Assembly (NCBI GenBank): GCA_019694355.1
Contig: JAIBCB010000001.1
Location: 711,001 to 775,000 of the forward strand
From: Pyrinomonadaceae bacterium
Lineage (GTDB): Bacteria > Acidobacteriota > Blastocatellia > Pyrinomonadales > Pyrinomonadaceae
Direction: 5' to 3'
DNA length: 64,000 bases
Of this stretch, positions 16,048-26,516 are shown piece by piece. The number at the start of each line of letters is the position of its first letter. The stretch's first letter is position 1. The position numbers and the translations under genes are program-made. The notes below the pieces were generated by a model. That model saw nothing but the letters and a program-made list of their open reading frames with translations. It was not told the DNA's origin and searched no databases.

Positions 16048-18273
16048 ATGAGCAGACTCGAACGAAGAGATTTTCTAAAAGCCGCAACCGCCAGCCTTGC
16101 CGTGCCGGCGTTGTTAAAAAGTTCTGCCGTTGGTGAGACACACGGATCTTTTCCAGTTCCCGCCAGCGCGCCGCTTCCGGACATTCCGACGTCAGATTCG
16201 CTCCAGAGCGTCGTGATGACGCACAAGTTTGGCGATCATTTCAATCCTCCGGGCCTCACAAATCAGTGGGGCTGTGCTCAAGCTGCGATGGATGTCGCCG
16301 CGGTCCGCAGTATCGCATTTCCCCCTTTTGCTCAAGGTGAAATGAATGTTGCACCTTTGGGCGCAGGCGGTGAATTATTGACGGGTGTTCTTTACGTCGA
16401 TGGGGAATACTTCGCCGCAACGAAGACATCGATCGAGTTCGTTTGGCGGCCCGATCGGATCGAAAGACGCTCAGAATACAAAGGGCTTGAGCTCTCGAGC
16501 ACCACGATCGTCCCATTTAAATCAATGACGACCGCGGTAAAGCTGACCATCAAGAACATCGCGACCCGGCGTCGAAAGACTGAGATCAAACTGGCGGTCA
16601 ACGGCGGGGCAACAAAGAGCGTAAAGCCGTGGAACGCTGCATATTCCCCGGGCGAATATGACAACGACCGCGTTATCGACGCGTCACGCAATGCGATCCT
16701 TTGCAAGTCAAAACGGACCGAAGCCTTCGTGCTGCAAGGCTCTTCTCCCAAACCGACGCAGTTGCTGCCGTCGTGGCTGATCTATGAGTTCGACCTTGCG
16801 CCCGGAGAAGCCAGATCGATCATATTCGTGAACTCGATGGGAGCAGACGCTGATGAAGCACGCCGCGGCTATGATGCCGTCGTAAACAGTTTCGATGCGG
16901 CCGCGAGAGCAACTACCGACGAATGGGACGCACAACTTGCCGCGGCATTCACGCCCGGCAATAAGATCTTTTCCGGGCATCTTCCGACCCTTATAACAAA
17001 AGACGAGGACGTTAAGCGGCTTTATCATTCGGCCGTGATGAGTGCGTTGTTCTTTCGAAGGACTACACCTCACTCGGTTTACGGCACCACATACGTCACG
17101 CTCGCTCCGCGATATTGGGAAACAACGACATTTCTCTGGGATATCTCCTTGAGCGCGATGCTGCTCGCGATGCTTGATCCAGCAGTGCTTCGGCGAATGA
17201 TCGAAACGTGGATGACGCTCGACGTCTATAAGCACTTTGGGACCGAATTTCTCACGGGTGCGGGCGTCGGGCCATGGTATTCGGTCAACGATTACGCAAT
17301 GTCCCGAATGGCGAAGGAATATCTTCGGTGGACGGGCGACAAGCAATGGCTTGAGAAGGAAGTTGGAGGCATAAAGGTCTTTGACCGCCTGATCCAATAT
17401 GCCGAGCATTGGCGTGCACTCGATACCAACGGCCACGGGCTCGCAGACTACGGCGGCGTCACCAATTTGCTCGAAGCTGTTTCGAGCTACGTGCATGAGG
17501 TCGCCGGACTGAATGCAGCAAATGTCTATAACCTTCAGTTCGCGGCCGAACTCCTTGACCACAAAGGCCAGACGGATAAAGCGGCAAGCTTCCGCAAAGA
17601 GGCCGACGAGCTTGCACGCCGTGTGAATCACCTTTACGTCGATGGAAAGGGCATCTGGAAGTGCCGCTTACCTGACGGATCCTACAACGAAGTTCACCAT
17701 TGCTATGATTTTGGTGTCACGCTGATGACGATCGGTGACACAATGCCGGCAAAGCAGAAAAAAGAGATGGTCGCGTTCTTCCAACGCGAACTTCAGACGC
17801 CGACGTGGATGCGGGCGCTTTCGACCCGCGATCTTGACGTAACGTTCAGTATCCGCCCAGATCATCAATGGACGGGCGCATACTGCGCTTGGCCGGCCCT
17901 TGCATTGAGCGGACTTTTTGCGGCGGGCGAAAATAAGGTGGCTCGCGACTGGATGATCGGCCTATCAAAATCCGCACAGCAGGGTCCAATCGCTCAGGCT
18001 CATTTTGTTGAGGATTTTGTTAGCCCCGAATCGAACGGCGGTGCGATAAAGGCGCCGTCAGATCCGCCGTTCATCAATGACTGGGCTTGCGTATCTGGGT
18101 GCAATTATCTTGAACCTATCGTCGATTCTATCTTCGGCGTGAACGCAGGCCTCTTTGGAGAGATCGCCGCGAAGCCGAATTTCACAGGCTTCGATCAGAG
18201 TGCTGAACTCCGAAATATCAACTATCAGGGTAAGAAATACTTTGCAACCAAGGACGGAGTAAGACCGGCCTAG
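16048..18273 (+). CDS. Tat-exported six-hairpin (alpha/alpha)6 glycosidase-like protein
   Basis: The 741-residue product begins with a twin-arginine signal (RRDFLKAATASLAVPALL), so it is folded before export. Residues about 50-300 are a beta-rich N-terminal domain. From about 330 onward the sequence has the pattern of a six-hairpin toroid: TTFLWDISLSAMLLAMLDP, MAKEYLRWTGDKQWLEKE, HGLADYGGVTNLLE, NLQFAAELLDHKGQ, DHQWTGAYCAWPALALSGLFAAGE. This resembles GH63/GH15/trehalase-like clans, where an acidic residue near the WD or the DH..W segment acts as catalyst. I cannot place it in a numbered family. Pairing with the GH38 gene in one transcript suggests joint attack on one glycan. The Tat route hints at a bound cofactor or rapid folding. 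Confidence 0.68.
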   Translation: MSRLERRDFLKAATASLAVPALLKSSAVGETHGSFPVPASAPLPDIPTSDSLQSVVMTHKFGDHFNPPGLTNQWGCAQAAMDVAAVRSIAFPPFAQGEMNVAPLGAGGELLTGVLYVDGEYFAATKTSIEFVWRPDRIERRSEYKGLELSSTTIVPFKSMTTAVKLTIKNIATRRRKTEIKLAVNGGATKSVKPWNAAYSPGEYDNDRVIDASRNAILCKSKRTEAFVLQGSSPKPTQLLPSWLIYEFDLAPGEARSIIFVNSMGADADEARRGYDAVVNSFDAAARATTDEWDAQLAAAFTPGNKIFSGHLPTLITKDEDVKRLYHSAVMSALFFRRTTPHSVYGTTYVTLAPRYWETTTFLWDISLSAMLLAMLDPAVLRRMIETWMTLDVYKHFGTEFLTGAGVGPWYSVNDYAMSRMAKEYLRWTGDKQWLEKEVGGIKVFDRLIQYAEHWRALDTNGHGLADYGGVTNLLEAVSSYVHEVAGLNAANVYNLQFAAELLDHKGQTDKAASFRKEADELARRVNHLYVDGKGIWKCRLPDGSYNEVHHCYDFGVTLMTIGDTMPAKQKKEMVAFFQRELQTPTWMRALSTRDLDVTFSIRPDHQWTGAYCAWPALALSGLFAAGENKVARDWMIGLSKSAQQGPIAQAHFVEDFVSPESNGGAIKAPSDPPFINDWACVSGCNYLEPIVDSIFGVNAGLFGEIAAKPNFTGFDQSAELRNINYQGKKYFATKDGVRPA

Positions 18274-18300
18274 CTATTTGGTGCAATGCGAGGACTGAAA

Positions 18301-19215
18301 ATGAAACAGAGATCTATCAGCACTCAAGCCGTAACGATCATATATTTACTTGCGGTCATATTTATCGGCTCTCTCTCTTTACGAGCGCAGGAGACAACGC
18401 CTGTTTTGCTGCAGATCGCAGATCGCTATTGGATGCAGCCTGACGTCGTTTACGGGACCGCGAATAACACGCAGTTGAAGCTTGATATATGGTATCCACG
18501 AGACAGCACTACCCCGACGCCAACGGTAGTGTTTATCCATGGAGGCGGCTGGATCTTTGGTGCAAAAGAAGGTGCTGTGTATCAATTGCTTCCATACCTT
18601 GAACGCGGATGGCGGGCCGTCAACGTGGAATATCGGATGGCAGGGAATTCACTTGCACCGGGCGCTGTCGAAGACGTTCGCTGCGCGGTTCGTTGGGTCT
18701 TTAGAAATGCAAAGCAGTGGAATTTTGATACCTCGAAGATCGTCCTGACGGGACAATCTGCCGGTGGACATCTCTCTCTGATAGCCGGAATGTTGCCGAA
18801 AGGTTCTCCGCTTGATGATCGGTGTTATGGTGATGAAGATTTAAAAGTTGCGGCGATCGTTAATTGGTATGGCATCACCGATGTTAACGACCTTTTGCAG
18901 GGACCGGATCTCAAGAACTATGCAAAAATGTGGATGGGAAGCCAGGCAAATTCTGCTGTCATAGCACGTCAGGCTTCGCCGCTCACGTATGTTCGCTCCG
19001 ACCTCCCACCGATCATCACGATTCACGGCGACAAAGACAGTGTAGTGCCGTATAGCCACGCGACTCGCCTGAAAGCAGCTTTGGACGAAGTTCACGCAAC
19101 GAACAAGCTTGTGACGATCAAAGGCGGTGACCACGGGATGTTCACGCAGGATCAATATAAGATGGCCTATTCGGAGATCTGGAGTTTTTTAAGGGAGAAT
19201 AAGGTCATTAACTAA
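18301..19215 (+). CDS. Exported alpha/beta-hydrolase (carboxylesterase/deacetylase-like)
   Basis: A 304-residue protein with a signal peptide (residues about 1-31, ending LRAQE) and an esterase/lipase fold of the HSL/BD-FAE type. The oxyanion motif is HGGGW ([16 protein letters not shown]). The nucleophile elbow is GQSAGGH, the acid is probably the Asp in [13 protein letters not shown], and the histidine is in GGDHGMF. Such enzymes in glycan loci remove acetyl or other ester groups from sugars. An earlier in-frame ATG at 18286 exists, but GCGAGG lies correctly before ATG 18301. It is part of the run of exported enzymes, 27 bases after the six-hairpin gene and 11 bases before the dehydratase gene. 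Confidence 0.82.
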   Translation: MKQRSISTQAVTIIYLLAVIFIGSLSLRAQETTPVLLQIADRYWMQPDVVYGTANNTQLKLDIWYPRDSTTPTPTVVFIHGGGWIFGAKEGAVYQLLPYLERGWRAVNVEYRMAGNSLAPGAVEDVRCAVRWVFRNAKQWNFDTSKIVLTGQSAGGHLSLIAGMLPKGSPLDDRCYGDEDLKVAAIVNWYGITDVNDLLQGPDLKNYAKMWMGSQANSAVIARQASPLTYVRSDLPPIITIHGDKDSVVPYSHATRLKAALDEVHATNKLVTIKGGDHGMFTQDQYKMAYSEIWSFLRENKVIN

Positions 19216-19226
19216 TTCGTTCGAAG

Positions 19227-20486
19227 ATGAAGATAACTGATATCAAAGCCACTACCGTTACGGTTCCTCTTGAAGCTCCGCTTCGGCATGCGGCCGGCTG
19301 TCATTGGGGCAGATTTGTGAGAACCATCGTCGAGGTCGAAACGGACGAAGGCATTACGGGCCTTGGTGAAATGGGCGGCGGCGGCGAATCGGCCGAGGCG
19401 GCATTTCGAGCGATGAAAGGCTATCTTGTCGGTCACGATCCTGCGCGGCTCGAAGAGATGCGCTTTAAGATCGCGAATCCGACCGCCTCGCTCTACAACA
19501 ATCGCACACAGATCCTCGCGGCTCTCGAATTCGCGTGTCTCGACATCCTCGGAAAGAAGTGGAACGTCCCCGTTCATGAGATCCTCGGCGGAAGATTGCA
19601 GTCGGAGGTGCCGTTCGCGTCTTACTTGTTCTTTCGATACGCACACCCAAGAACGGGTGAAGGTGAGGTTCGAACGGTCGATCAGTTGGTTCAACATGCG
19701 AGGGAATTGAAGGAGAAATATGGCTTCACCTCTCACAAGCTAAAAGGCGGTGTGTTTCATCCGGAATATGAGCTGCGCTGTTATCAAGCGCTCGCAGAAG
19801 AACTTGGTTCTGATACACAGAGCGGCGACAGCTTTCGATTTGACCCGAATGCAAGCTGGTCAACGGAACAGGCAATCTGGTTCGGCCAACAGATCGAAAA
19901 TATTCGGAACGATTATTTTGAAGACCCGGTCTTTGGCCTCCACGCAATGCGGCGAACGCGCGAAAAGGTCAGAATGCCGCTTGCGACGAACACCGTAGTT
20001 GTTAATTTCGAGCAATTAGCGGCCAACGTTCTCGATACCGCAGTCGATGTGATACTGCTGGACACGACATTCTGGGGCGGCATTCGTCCATGTGTAAAAG
20101 CCGCAGGAGTGTGCGAGACGTTCCAGCTTGGAGTTGCAGTTCATTCTTCGGGCGAGCTGGGAATTCAGCTTGCGACTATGCTTCATCTCGGGGCGGTGAT
20201 CCCAAATCTTACTTTTGCTGCGGATGCTCACTATCATCACCTAGAAGACGACATTATAGTTGGCGGCAAATTCGAGTATCACGAGGGACGCATCTCAGTG
20301 CCGACCGGGCCCGGCCTCGGTGTCGAGTTGGATCGCGATAAGTTACATGAATACGGCGAGCTATATAAACGGCTCGGCGGATACGCGTATGACAAGGATC
20401 CGCTTCGCCCGGACTGGTCACCGGTCGTTCCAAACACTCGCTGGGCTGACCCGAATGATGATCGCCAGCCAAAGATCGCGTATTAG
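19227..20486 (+). CDS. Enolase-superfamily sugar-acid dehydratase (glucarate/fuconate dehydratase type)
   Basis: A 419-residue cytoplasmic enzyme of the mandelate racemase/muconate lactonising group that dehydrates an aldonic or aldaric acid to a 2-keto-3-deoxy acid. The N-terminal capping domain is followed by the barrel with K171-x-K173 (SHKLKGG), Asp206-x-Asn208 (FDPNASW), Glu232-Asp233, Asp279 and His306 (AVHSSGELG). This KxK / D-x-N / H set is that of glucarate dehydratase (E. coli Lys207, Asp235, Asn237, His339). The protein is about 25 residues shorter than E. coli GudD, and the FAH/SDR partners point as well to a fuconate- or galactonate-like substrate. It probably makes the 2-keto-3-deoxy acid that the kinase/aldolase or the SDR/FAH pair then uses. 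Confidence 0.83.
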   Translation: MKITDIKATTVTVPLEAPLRHAAGCHWGRFVRTIVEVETDEGITGLGEMGGGGESAEAAFRAMKGYLVGHDPARLEEMRFKIANPTASLYNNRTQILAALEFACLDILGKKWNVPVHEILGGRLQSEVPFASYLFFRYAHPRTGEGEVRTVDQLVQHARELKEKYGFTSHKLKGGVFHPEYELRCYQALAEELGSDTQSGDSFRFDPNASWSTEQAIWFGQQIENIRNDYFEDPVFGLHAMRRTREKVRMPLATNTVVVNFEQLAANVLDTAVDVILLDTTFWGGIRPCVKAAGVCETFQLGVAVHSSGELGIQLATMLHLGAVIPNLTFAADAHYHHLEDDIIVGGKFEYHEGRISVPTGPGLGVELDRDKLHEYGELYKRLGGYAYDKDPLRPDWSPVVPNTRWADPNDDRQPKIAY

Positions 20487-20490
20487 CTGT

Positions 20491-21813
20491 ATGGGACGAC
20501 TCCTTCACATCGGTGCGTTGTTTGTGATCGCTGCTTTATCTGCGACCGCTGCCTTACCGCAATGCGACATTTCAGTTGGCAAGGGATCACCTGCAACGGA
20601 ATGGAACGAGATATTCTCGCGTAACGGCCCAGGTTGGACGGGCGGAGACACGACCGTTTCCATCGAACTGCCGAATGGCGATTCGGCATTCTTTTTTTCC
20701 GATTCATTTATCGGCGAGGATCCCCAGCTGCCGGGGGACGGCTCGGTCTATTTGAACAAGAACGGACTTCGGTTGCGAGAGCCAAATTGCCTGCCTCCGA
20801 TATGCGGTCCCAAGCCGGAAGTGATTCATTATGTTTACAACAGCATAGTTGTCCGCTCGAAGGACGGAAAGACAGTTCGCACGTTGACCGGGCCTAAAGA
20901 CAAGAACGGATACTCGACATCATATTTCAAACCCCAAGGCGACGATCCAAATCATATGTACTGGCTCGGCGACCCGATCATCGTTGAGGTCGGCGGGAAA
21001 AAGAAGATATGGATGTTCCTGAACGAATGGGATGTTGCACGGCCGTTCGATAAATCGTTCTGGATAAAATACCGCTCCCAGGCGATCGCTCAAATGGACG
21101 CCGACACCCTCGCGATCGAAAAGATCGTCGATCTTAGGAATAAATCCGATGAGTCGATTTGGGGGATATCCCTTTGGCTCAACGAAAAGAAGGAGCTCTA
21201 CATCTATGGAATGCGCAACGAAGGCAGGATCGAAGGTGTAAAGAGATCAACGCTCGAACTTGCAAATAGGTATAAGAAGCTCTATATCGCAAGGGTCGAT
21301 GCGTCAAAAGGCCTTGATTTTGCGGCTGATCTGAGGAACTGGACGGCCTGGAATGGCAAGTCGTTCTCAAAACGTCTAAACGATCGCCGATCGATCATTC
21401 CCGCAAACGACAGCATAAGCGACGAGCTTAGCATTCGCCGTTTGACCATAAATGGAAAGCCGACGTTTGTAATGGTAACGTTCGATACTTCTGTCGGCTA
21501 TTCAGACTGGAAAGATCTATACCTTTATTCCGCCTGCGAACCACAAGGCCCGTTTATGACCAAGCATTTCGTGTATCGAACGCCAACAGCAGGCCAAAAG
21601 AAGTTGCCCGGAATGACCGCAGCGGAATCGCTGCAAACCGGAATGAGCGTATATAACCCGCATATGCATCCGCAGTTTACCAAAGATGGTCGTTTGCTGA
21701 TCTCATATAACAGCAATCTTCCTTTTGGGGCAAAGCCGGGAGATTCGATATTTGCCGATTTTTATCGTCCACGATTCGTGTGGGTGCCGATCGCCGGCCT
21801 GGCAACCAATTGA
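20491..21813 (+). CDS. Exported DUF4185-like/five-bladed-propeller-like protein of unknown function
   Basis: The frame is open from 20260, but ATG 20491, four bases after the dehydratase stop, gives a 440-residue protein with a signal peptide (GALFVIAALSATAALPQC). The mature part has a repeating beta pattern: GWTGGDTTVSIELPNGDSAFFFSDSFIG, NSIVVRSKDGKTVRTL, YWLGDPIIVEVGGKKKIWMFLNEW, QMDADTLAIEKI, GISLWLNEKKELYIYGM, and SVYNPHMHPQFTKDGRLLISYNSN. This is like DUF4185/GH43-type five-bladed propellers that read or cut glycans. An acidic residue after each opening strand is visible (SDS, GDP), but no catalytic triad can be fixed. It is co-transcribed with the exported glycosidases and probably acts outside the cytoplasm on the same glycan. 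Function not known. Confidence 0.7.
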   Translation: MGRLLHIGALFVIAALSATAALPQCDISVGKGSPATEWNEIFSRNGPGWTGGDTTVSIELPNGDSAFFFSDSFIGEDPQLPGDGSVYLNKNGLRLREPNCLPPICGPKPEVIHYVYNSIVVRSKDGKTVRTLTGPKDKNGYSTSYFKPQGDDPNHMYWLGDPIIVEVGGKKKIWMFLNEWDVARPFDKSFWIKYRSQAIAQMDADTLAIEKIVDLRNKSDESIWGISLWLNEKKELYIYGMRNEGRIEGVKRSTLELANRYKKLYIARVDASKGLDFAADLRNWTAWNGKSFSKRLNDRRSIIPANDSISDELSIRRLTINGKPTFVMVTFDTSVGYSDWKDLYLYSACEPQGPFMTKHFVYRTPTAGQKKLPGMTAAESLQTGMSVYNPHMHPQFTKDGRLLISYNSNLPFGAKPGDSIFADFYRPRFVWVPIAGLATN

Positions 21814-21825
21814 ACATACTTTGAA

Positions 21826-22716
21826 ATGAAACTTGTCGTATTTCGGAAAAGAACTTCGCAGCCCAACGCCGGCCTTGGATACCGTGTCGGAGCCTTGCTC
21901 GACAATAACCAGATAGCAGACCTGACACCCGAATTTCTAGCAAATGGACTCTCCGCTGCGGATATTCTAAAGTGCTTTGACCTTTCTCTCGACTTTCTAA
22001 CACCCGCAACGAACGCGATCAATAGCGGCACAGCTCAGATCTTCGAACGAAACGAGATCGAACTCTATGCTCCTGTCCCGCGGCCGGGAAAGATAGTCTG
22101 CATCGGACTTAACTACCGCGATCATGCCGAGGAAAGCGGGATGACGATCCCGACTTCACCCATCGTTTTCTCGAAATTCCCCACTGCCGTCATTGGGCCT
22201 GACTCCGCTATCGAACTCCCCTTAGAGAGCGCAGAAGTCGATTATGAAGCTGAGCTTGCGGTGATAATTGGCCGAAAGGCACGACAGGTTTCGGCCGGAG
22301 ATGCAATGAATTTTGTATTCGGGTATACGAATTTCAATGACGTGTCCGCCCGCGACCTTCAGTTTGCGGACGGTCAGTGGCAGCGGGGAAAATCCTGTGA
22401 CACCTTTGCTCCAATGGGGGAGTATGTTGCCACAAAAGACGAAATTCCGGATCCGCATCGCCTGCAGATCAGCTTTAGATTGAACGGCGAGACGCTGCAG
22501 GACTCTACAACCGCCCAAATGATCTTCCGCATACCCGACTTGATAGAGTTCATTTCAAGAACGATAACCTTGGAACCGGGAGATGTGATCGCTACGGGCA
22601 CACCGCCGGGCGTCGGTTTCGCGCGCGATCCAAAGATTTTTCTACGGGCGGGCGATGTTGCCGAGGTTGAGATCGAAGGCTTGGGCGTCTTAAAGAATTC
22701 GGTTGTTGGAAGGTAA
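21826..22716 (+). CDS. Fumarylacetoacetate-hydrolase-family protein (2,4-diketo-3-deoxy-sugar-acid hydrolase type)
   Basis: A 296-residue enzyme with the FAH C-terminal domain: KIVCIGLNYRDHAEE, the metal-binding Glu141 and Glu143 in VDYEAELAVIIG, Asp172 in FNDVSARDLQ, Lys189 in QRGKSCDTFAP, and the TGTPPGVGF loop. FAH proteins hydrolyse C-C bonds of diketo acids or decarboxylate/hydrate 2-oxo acids with Mg2+. Next to an SDR and an enolase-type dehydratase, the arrangement matches the established non-phosphorylating L-fucose route. There, 2-keto-3-deoxy-L-fuconate is oxidised by an SDR and the 2,4-diketo acid is cleaved to pyruvate and lactate by an FAH enzyme. Hence a 2,4-diketo-3-deoxy acid is the likely substrate (inference). 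The FAH stop and the SDR start are six bases apart. Confidence 0.83.
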   Translation: MKLVVFRKRTSQPNAGLGYRVGALLDNNQIADLTPEFLANGLSAADILKCFDLSLDFLTPATNAINSGTAQIFERNEIELYAPVPRPGKIVCIGLNYRDHAEESGMTIPTSPIVFSKFPTAVIGPDSAIELPLESAEVDYEAELAVIIGRKARQVSAGDAMNFVFGYTNFNDVSARDLQFADGQWQRGKSCDTFAPMGEYVATKDEIPDPHRLQISFRLNGETLQDSTTAQMIFRIPDLIEFISRTITLEPGDVIATGTPPGVGFARDPKIFLRAGDVAEVEIEGLGVLKNSVVGR

Positions 22717-22722
22717 AGAGTG

Positions 22723-23487
22723 ATGTTTGATCTAAGCGGTAAAACTGCGTTGGTGACCGGAGCCGCATCGGGAATCGGCGAGGCCATCGCTCACGTTCTT
22801 GCAGATGCAGGTGCATCAGTCGTCTTGGCAGATATTGATGAGATCGCAGGTAGAGAAGCGGCCGATCGGATCATCCAGTCGGGTGATAGTGCACAATTTA
22901 TGCAGCTCGACGTAAGCGACGACGATAATTGCCGGGCCGTTGCCGCTCAGGTCATCGAAGAATGCGACATTCTCGACATACTCGTTAATAATGCGGGGAT
23001 CGGCCACGTCGGAACGATACTACAGACTGAATCGCAAGACCTAGACCGCCTATTCTCCGTCAATGTCCGCGGTATGTTCAGCCTAACCAAGGCTTTCCTT
23101 CCGGCGATGATCGAGCGTAAGAGCGGCGTCGTGATCAACATGGCGTCGATCGGAGGCGTTGTTGCGATTCCGGATCGTCTTGCATACTGCACAACAAAGT
23201 TTGCGGTGGTCGGTTTCTCAAAATGCCTTGCAGTCGACCATGCAAAAGATGGGATCCGCGCAGTTGCGGTTTGCCCGGGACGTGTAGAGACGCCGTTCGT
23301 AAAGAAACGCCTTGCGGAATATCCAGACCCGGCAAAGGCGTATGAAGAAATGGCAGCCACCCAAGCCATTGGCCGAATGGCTGCCCCTGAAGAGATCGCC
23401 GCCGCTGTCTTATATCTAGCTTCCGATGAAGCCGCCTTCGTTACCGGAACTGCGTTCGAGATCGACGGTGGTTTCAGCGGTATCTGA
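22723..23487 (+). CDS. SDR dehydrogenase, probable 2-keto-3-deoxy-sugar-acid dehydrogenase
   Basis: A 254-residue classical SDR. Gly motif GAASGIG (residues 13-19), Asp37 in ADIDE favouring NAD+, NNAG at 89-92, Ser142, Tyr155 and Lys159 (YCTTK), and PGRVETPFV after the active site. It lies immediately behind the FAH gene (GGAAGG ribosome-binding site, ATG 22723; a GTG at 22720 is an alternative). The pair reproduces the order of the oxidation-then-hydrolysis step seen in L-fucose and related deoxysugar pathways. It is one of two SDRs in the locus; the other is coupled to the symporter. Last gene of the locus: 15 bases later the tyrosine phenol-lyase gene arrives from the opposite strand. Confidence 0.83.
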   Translation: MFDLSGKTALVTGAASGIGEAIAHVLADAGASVVLADIDEIAGREAADRIIQSGDSAQFMQLDVSDDDNCRAVAAQVIEECDILDILVNNAGIGHVGTILQTESQDLDRLFSVNVRGMFSLTKAFLPAMIERKSGVVINMASIGGVVAIPDRLAYCTTKFAVVGFSKCLAVDHAKDGIRAVAVCPGRVETPFVKKRLAEYPDPAKAYEEMAATQAIGRMAAPEEIAAAVLYLASDEAAFVTGTAFEIDGGFSGI

Positions 23488-23502
23488 TCAAACTATCCCA
23501 GG

Positions 23503-24954
<1,452 letters not shown>

Positions 24955-24966
24955 TTAAAATAGATC

Positions 24967-24982
24967 TGTGACGCATGTCACA
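24967..24982. promoter_or_regulatory. CRP/FNR-family binding site between tpl and tnaA
   Basis: TGTGACGCATGTCACA matches the CRP consensus TGTGA-N6-TCACA exactly, with six-base half-sites in full symmetry. It lies 39 bases before the tnaA start and about 79 before the tpl start. Both lyase genes are under CRP control in enteric bacteria (known). On the minus strand a possible -10 box TACTAT lies at 24936-24931, which would put the site near position -50 of tpl. No other consensus site of this type was noted in the window. Confidence 0.68.
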
Positions 24983-25020
24983 GCATTGCCGAAATTCATT
25001 CAACAAAAAGGAATAATCTA

Positions 25021-26415
25021 ATGCCAAAGACGATCATTGAACCCTTTAAGATCAAGTCCGTCGAGCCGATCTTTATGTCCACACCCGAGGAACGTGAAAG
25101 ATACATCAAAGAGGCTCACTACAACCCGTTCCTTCTACATTCGCGCCATGTGATCATCGACCTTTTGACCGACAGCGGAACCTCGGCGATGAGCAGTGAG
25201 CAGTGGGCCGGCATCATGCGTGGCGACGAATCCTACGCCGGTGCCTCGAGTTGGGAGATATTTTATGATGAGGTCCGAGACCTCACAGGATTTGAATACG
25301 TACTCCCGACCCATCAGGGCCGTGCCGCCGAACGAATCCTTTATGGCCAGCTTGGGGGACAAGGAAAGGTATTCCTCAGCAACACACATTTCGATACCAC
25401 GCGTGCGAACATCGAATTCGGCGGAGCTGCCGCAATTGATATTCCAACGCATCTCGCGGCGGATCACGATTCCGACTATCACTTCAAAGGTGATATAGAC
25501 CTCAGACGCCTGGAGGAGGAGATCGCGAAACATGGTGCCGAGAATATAGCGGCGGTCGTGCTTACGGTAACCAACAATAGTGGAGGCGGCCAGCCGGTAA
25601 GCATGGAGAATGCGAGACTTACGGCCGACATCTGCCGACGCAACAACATCCTATTCATCCTTGACTGTTGCCGTATAGCCGAGAATGCCTGGTTTATTCG
25701 CGAATACGAAAAGGGGTTTGAAGGAAGATCCTACCGCGAGATCGCTCAGGAGATGTTTCGGCTTGCTGACGGCTGCATCATGAGTGCAAAGAAAGATGCT
25801 CTTGTAAATATGGGCGGCTTTCTCGCATTGCGAGATGCAAAAATCGCCGAAGCCTGCACCAATCTGCTCATCATCACTGAAGGCTTCGTGACCTACGGCG
25901 GCCTTTCGGGCCGTGATATGGAGGCGATCGCTCAGGGGCTTCGCGAAGTTTTTGATACTGATTATCTCAACTATCGCATCGTAAGCACGCGATATCTTGG
26001 CGAGCACATTAGGGCGAAAGGCATTCCGGTCCTTTACCCGATCGGCGGCCATGCGGTGTACGTCGATGCAAGTCTCCTATACCCGCACATTCCTGTGAAC
26101 CAGTATCCGGGCCAGGTACTGGTCTGCGAACTGTACAAGCGAGGCGGTATTCGCGCCGTCGAGATCGGTTCGGTTATGTTCGGAAAATACGACGAGGCCG
26201 GCAACTTGATCCCCGCCGCGTCAGAACTCGTAAGGCTTGCGATCCCTCGCAGGGTCTACACACAAAGCCACATCGATTATGTGATCGAAGTGTTTGACGA
26301 GATCAAGGATGCGGCGAACGAAACGAAAGGTCTTCGAATCGTAAAGGAAACTCCGTTTCTACGGCATTTCACAGCCCATTTTGAAGTCGCGGCGACAGCC
26401 GCTGCAGCAGCTTAG
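25021..26415 (+). CDS. tnaA: Tryptophanase-type beta-eliminating lyase
   Basis: A 464-residue paralogue of the neighbouring lyase with tryptophanase marks. PLP lysine is Lys258 in MSAKKDAL. The loop that carries MERG in tyrosine phenol-lyase is Val380-Glu381-Ile382-Gly383 here (RAVEIGS, as in E. coli TnaA). His449 in LRHFTAHF matches His463 of TnaA, where tyrosine phenol-lyase has Phe. It should convert L-tryptophan to indole, pyruvate and ammonia. The C-terminus ends in an Ala-rich tail. AAGGA lies eight bases before ATG 25021. No TnaC-like leader peptide is visible in the 111-base upstream region, so control is probably by the CRP-type box rather than attenuation. It is followed by an inverted repeat that probably terminates transcription. 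Confidence 0.83.
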   Translation: MPKTIIEPFKIKSVEPIFMSTPEERERYIKEAHYNPFLLHSRHVIIDLLTDSGTSAMSSEQWAGIMRGDESYAGASSWEIFYDEVRDLTGFEYVLPTHQGRAAERILYGQLGGQGKVFLSNTHFDTTRANIEFGGAAAIDIPTHLAADHDSDYHFKGDIDLRRLEEEIAKHGAENIAAVVLTVTNNSGGGQPVSMENARLTADICRRNNILFILDCCRIAENAWFIREYEKGFEGRSYREIAQEMFRLADGCIMSAKKDALVNMGGFLALRDAKIAEACTNLLIITEGFVTYGGLSGRDMEAIAQGLREVFDTDYLNYRIVSTRYLGEHIRAKGIPVLYPIGGHAVYVDASLLYPHIPVNQYPGQVLVCELYKRGGIRAVEIGSVMFGKYDEAGNLIPAASELVRLAIPRRVYTQSHIDYVIEVFDEIKDAANETKGLRIVKETPFLRHFTAHFEVAATAAAAA

Positions 26416-26427
26416 ATAGATTATTTT

Positions 26428-26459
26428 GTCCGGCGTTCGATATCGACCGAACGCCGGAC
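26428..26459. terminator. Inverted repeat between convergent tnaA and actF
   Basis: GTCCGGCGTTCG (26428-26439) and CGAACGCCGGAC (26448-26459) form a perfect 12-bp stem with an 8-base loop. The following T content is low, so it is a weaker intrinsic terminator than the one at 1692. Its place between two convergent stop codons supports bidirectional termination. Confidence 0.68.
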
Positions 26460-26516
26460 TATTGTCAAAGATCACATTATTCATCCCAGATCCGCCGACC
26501 GTTGCCCGCTCGTCAG

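Noticed and set aside
16708-17631. 307-codon open frame on the minus strand
   Set aside because: Antisense to the Tat-exported glycosidase gene, with no recognisable domain or start signal.
20260-20490. Possible N-terminal extension of the propeller-like protein
   Set aside because: The extension overlaps the dehydratase gene in another frame, and the signal peptide begins at ATG 20491.
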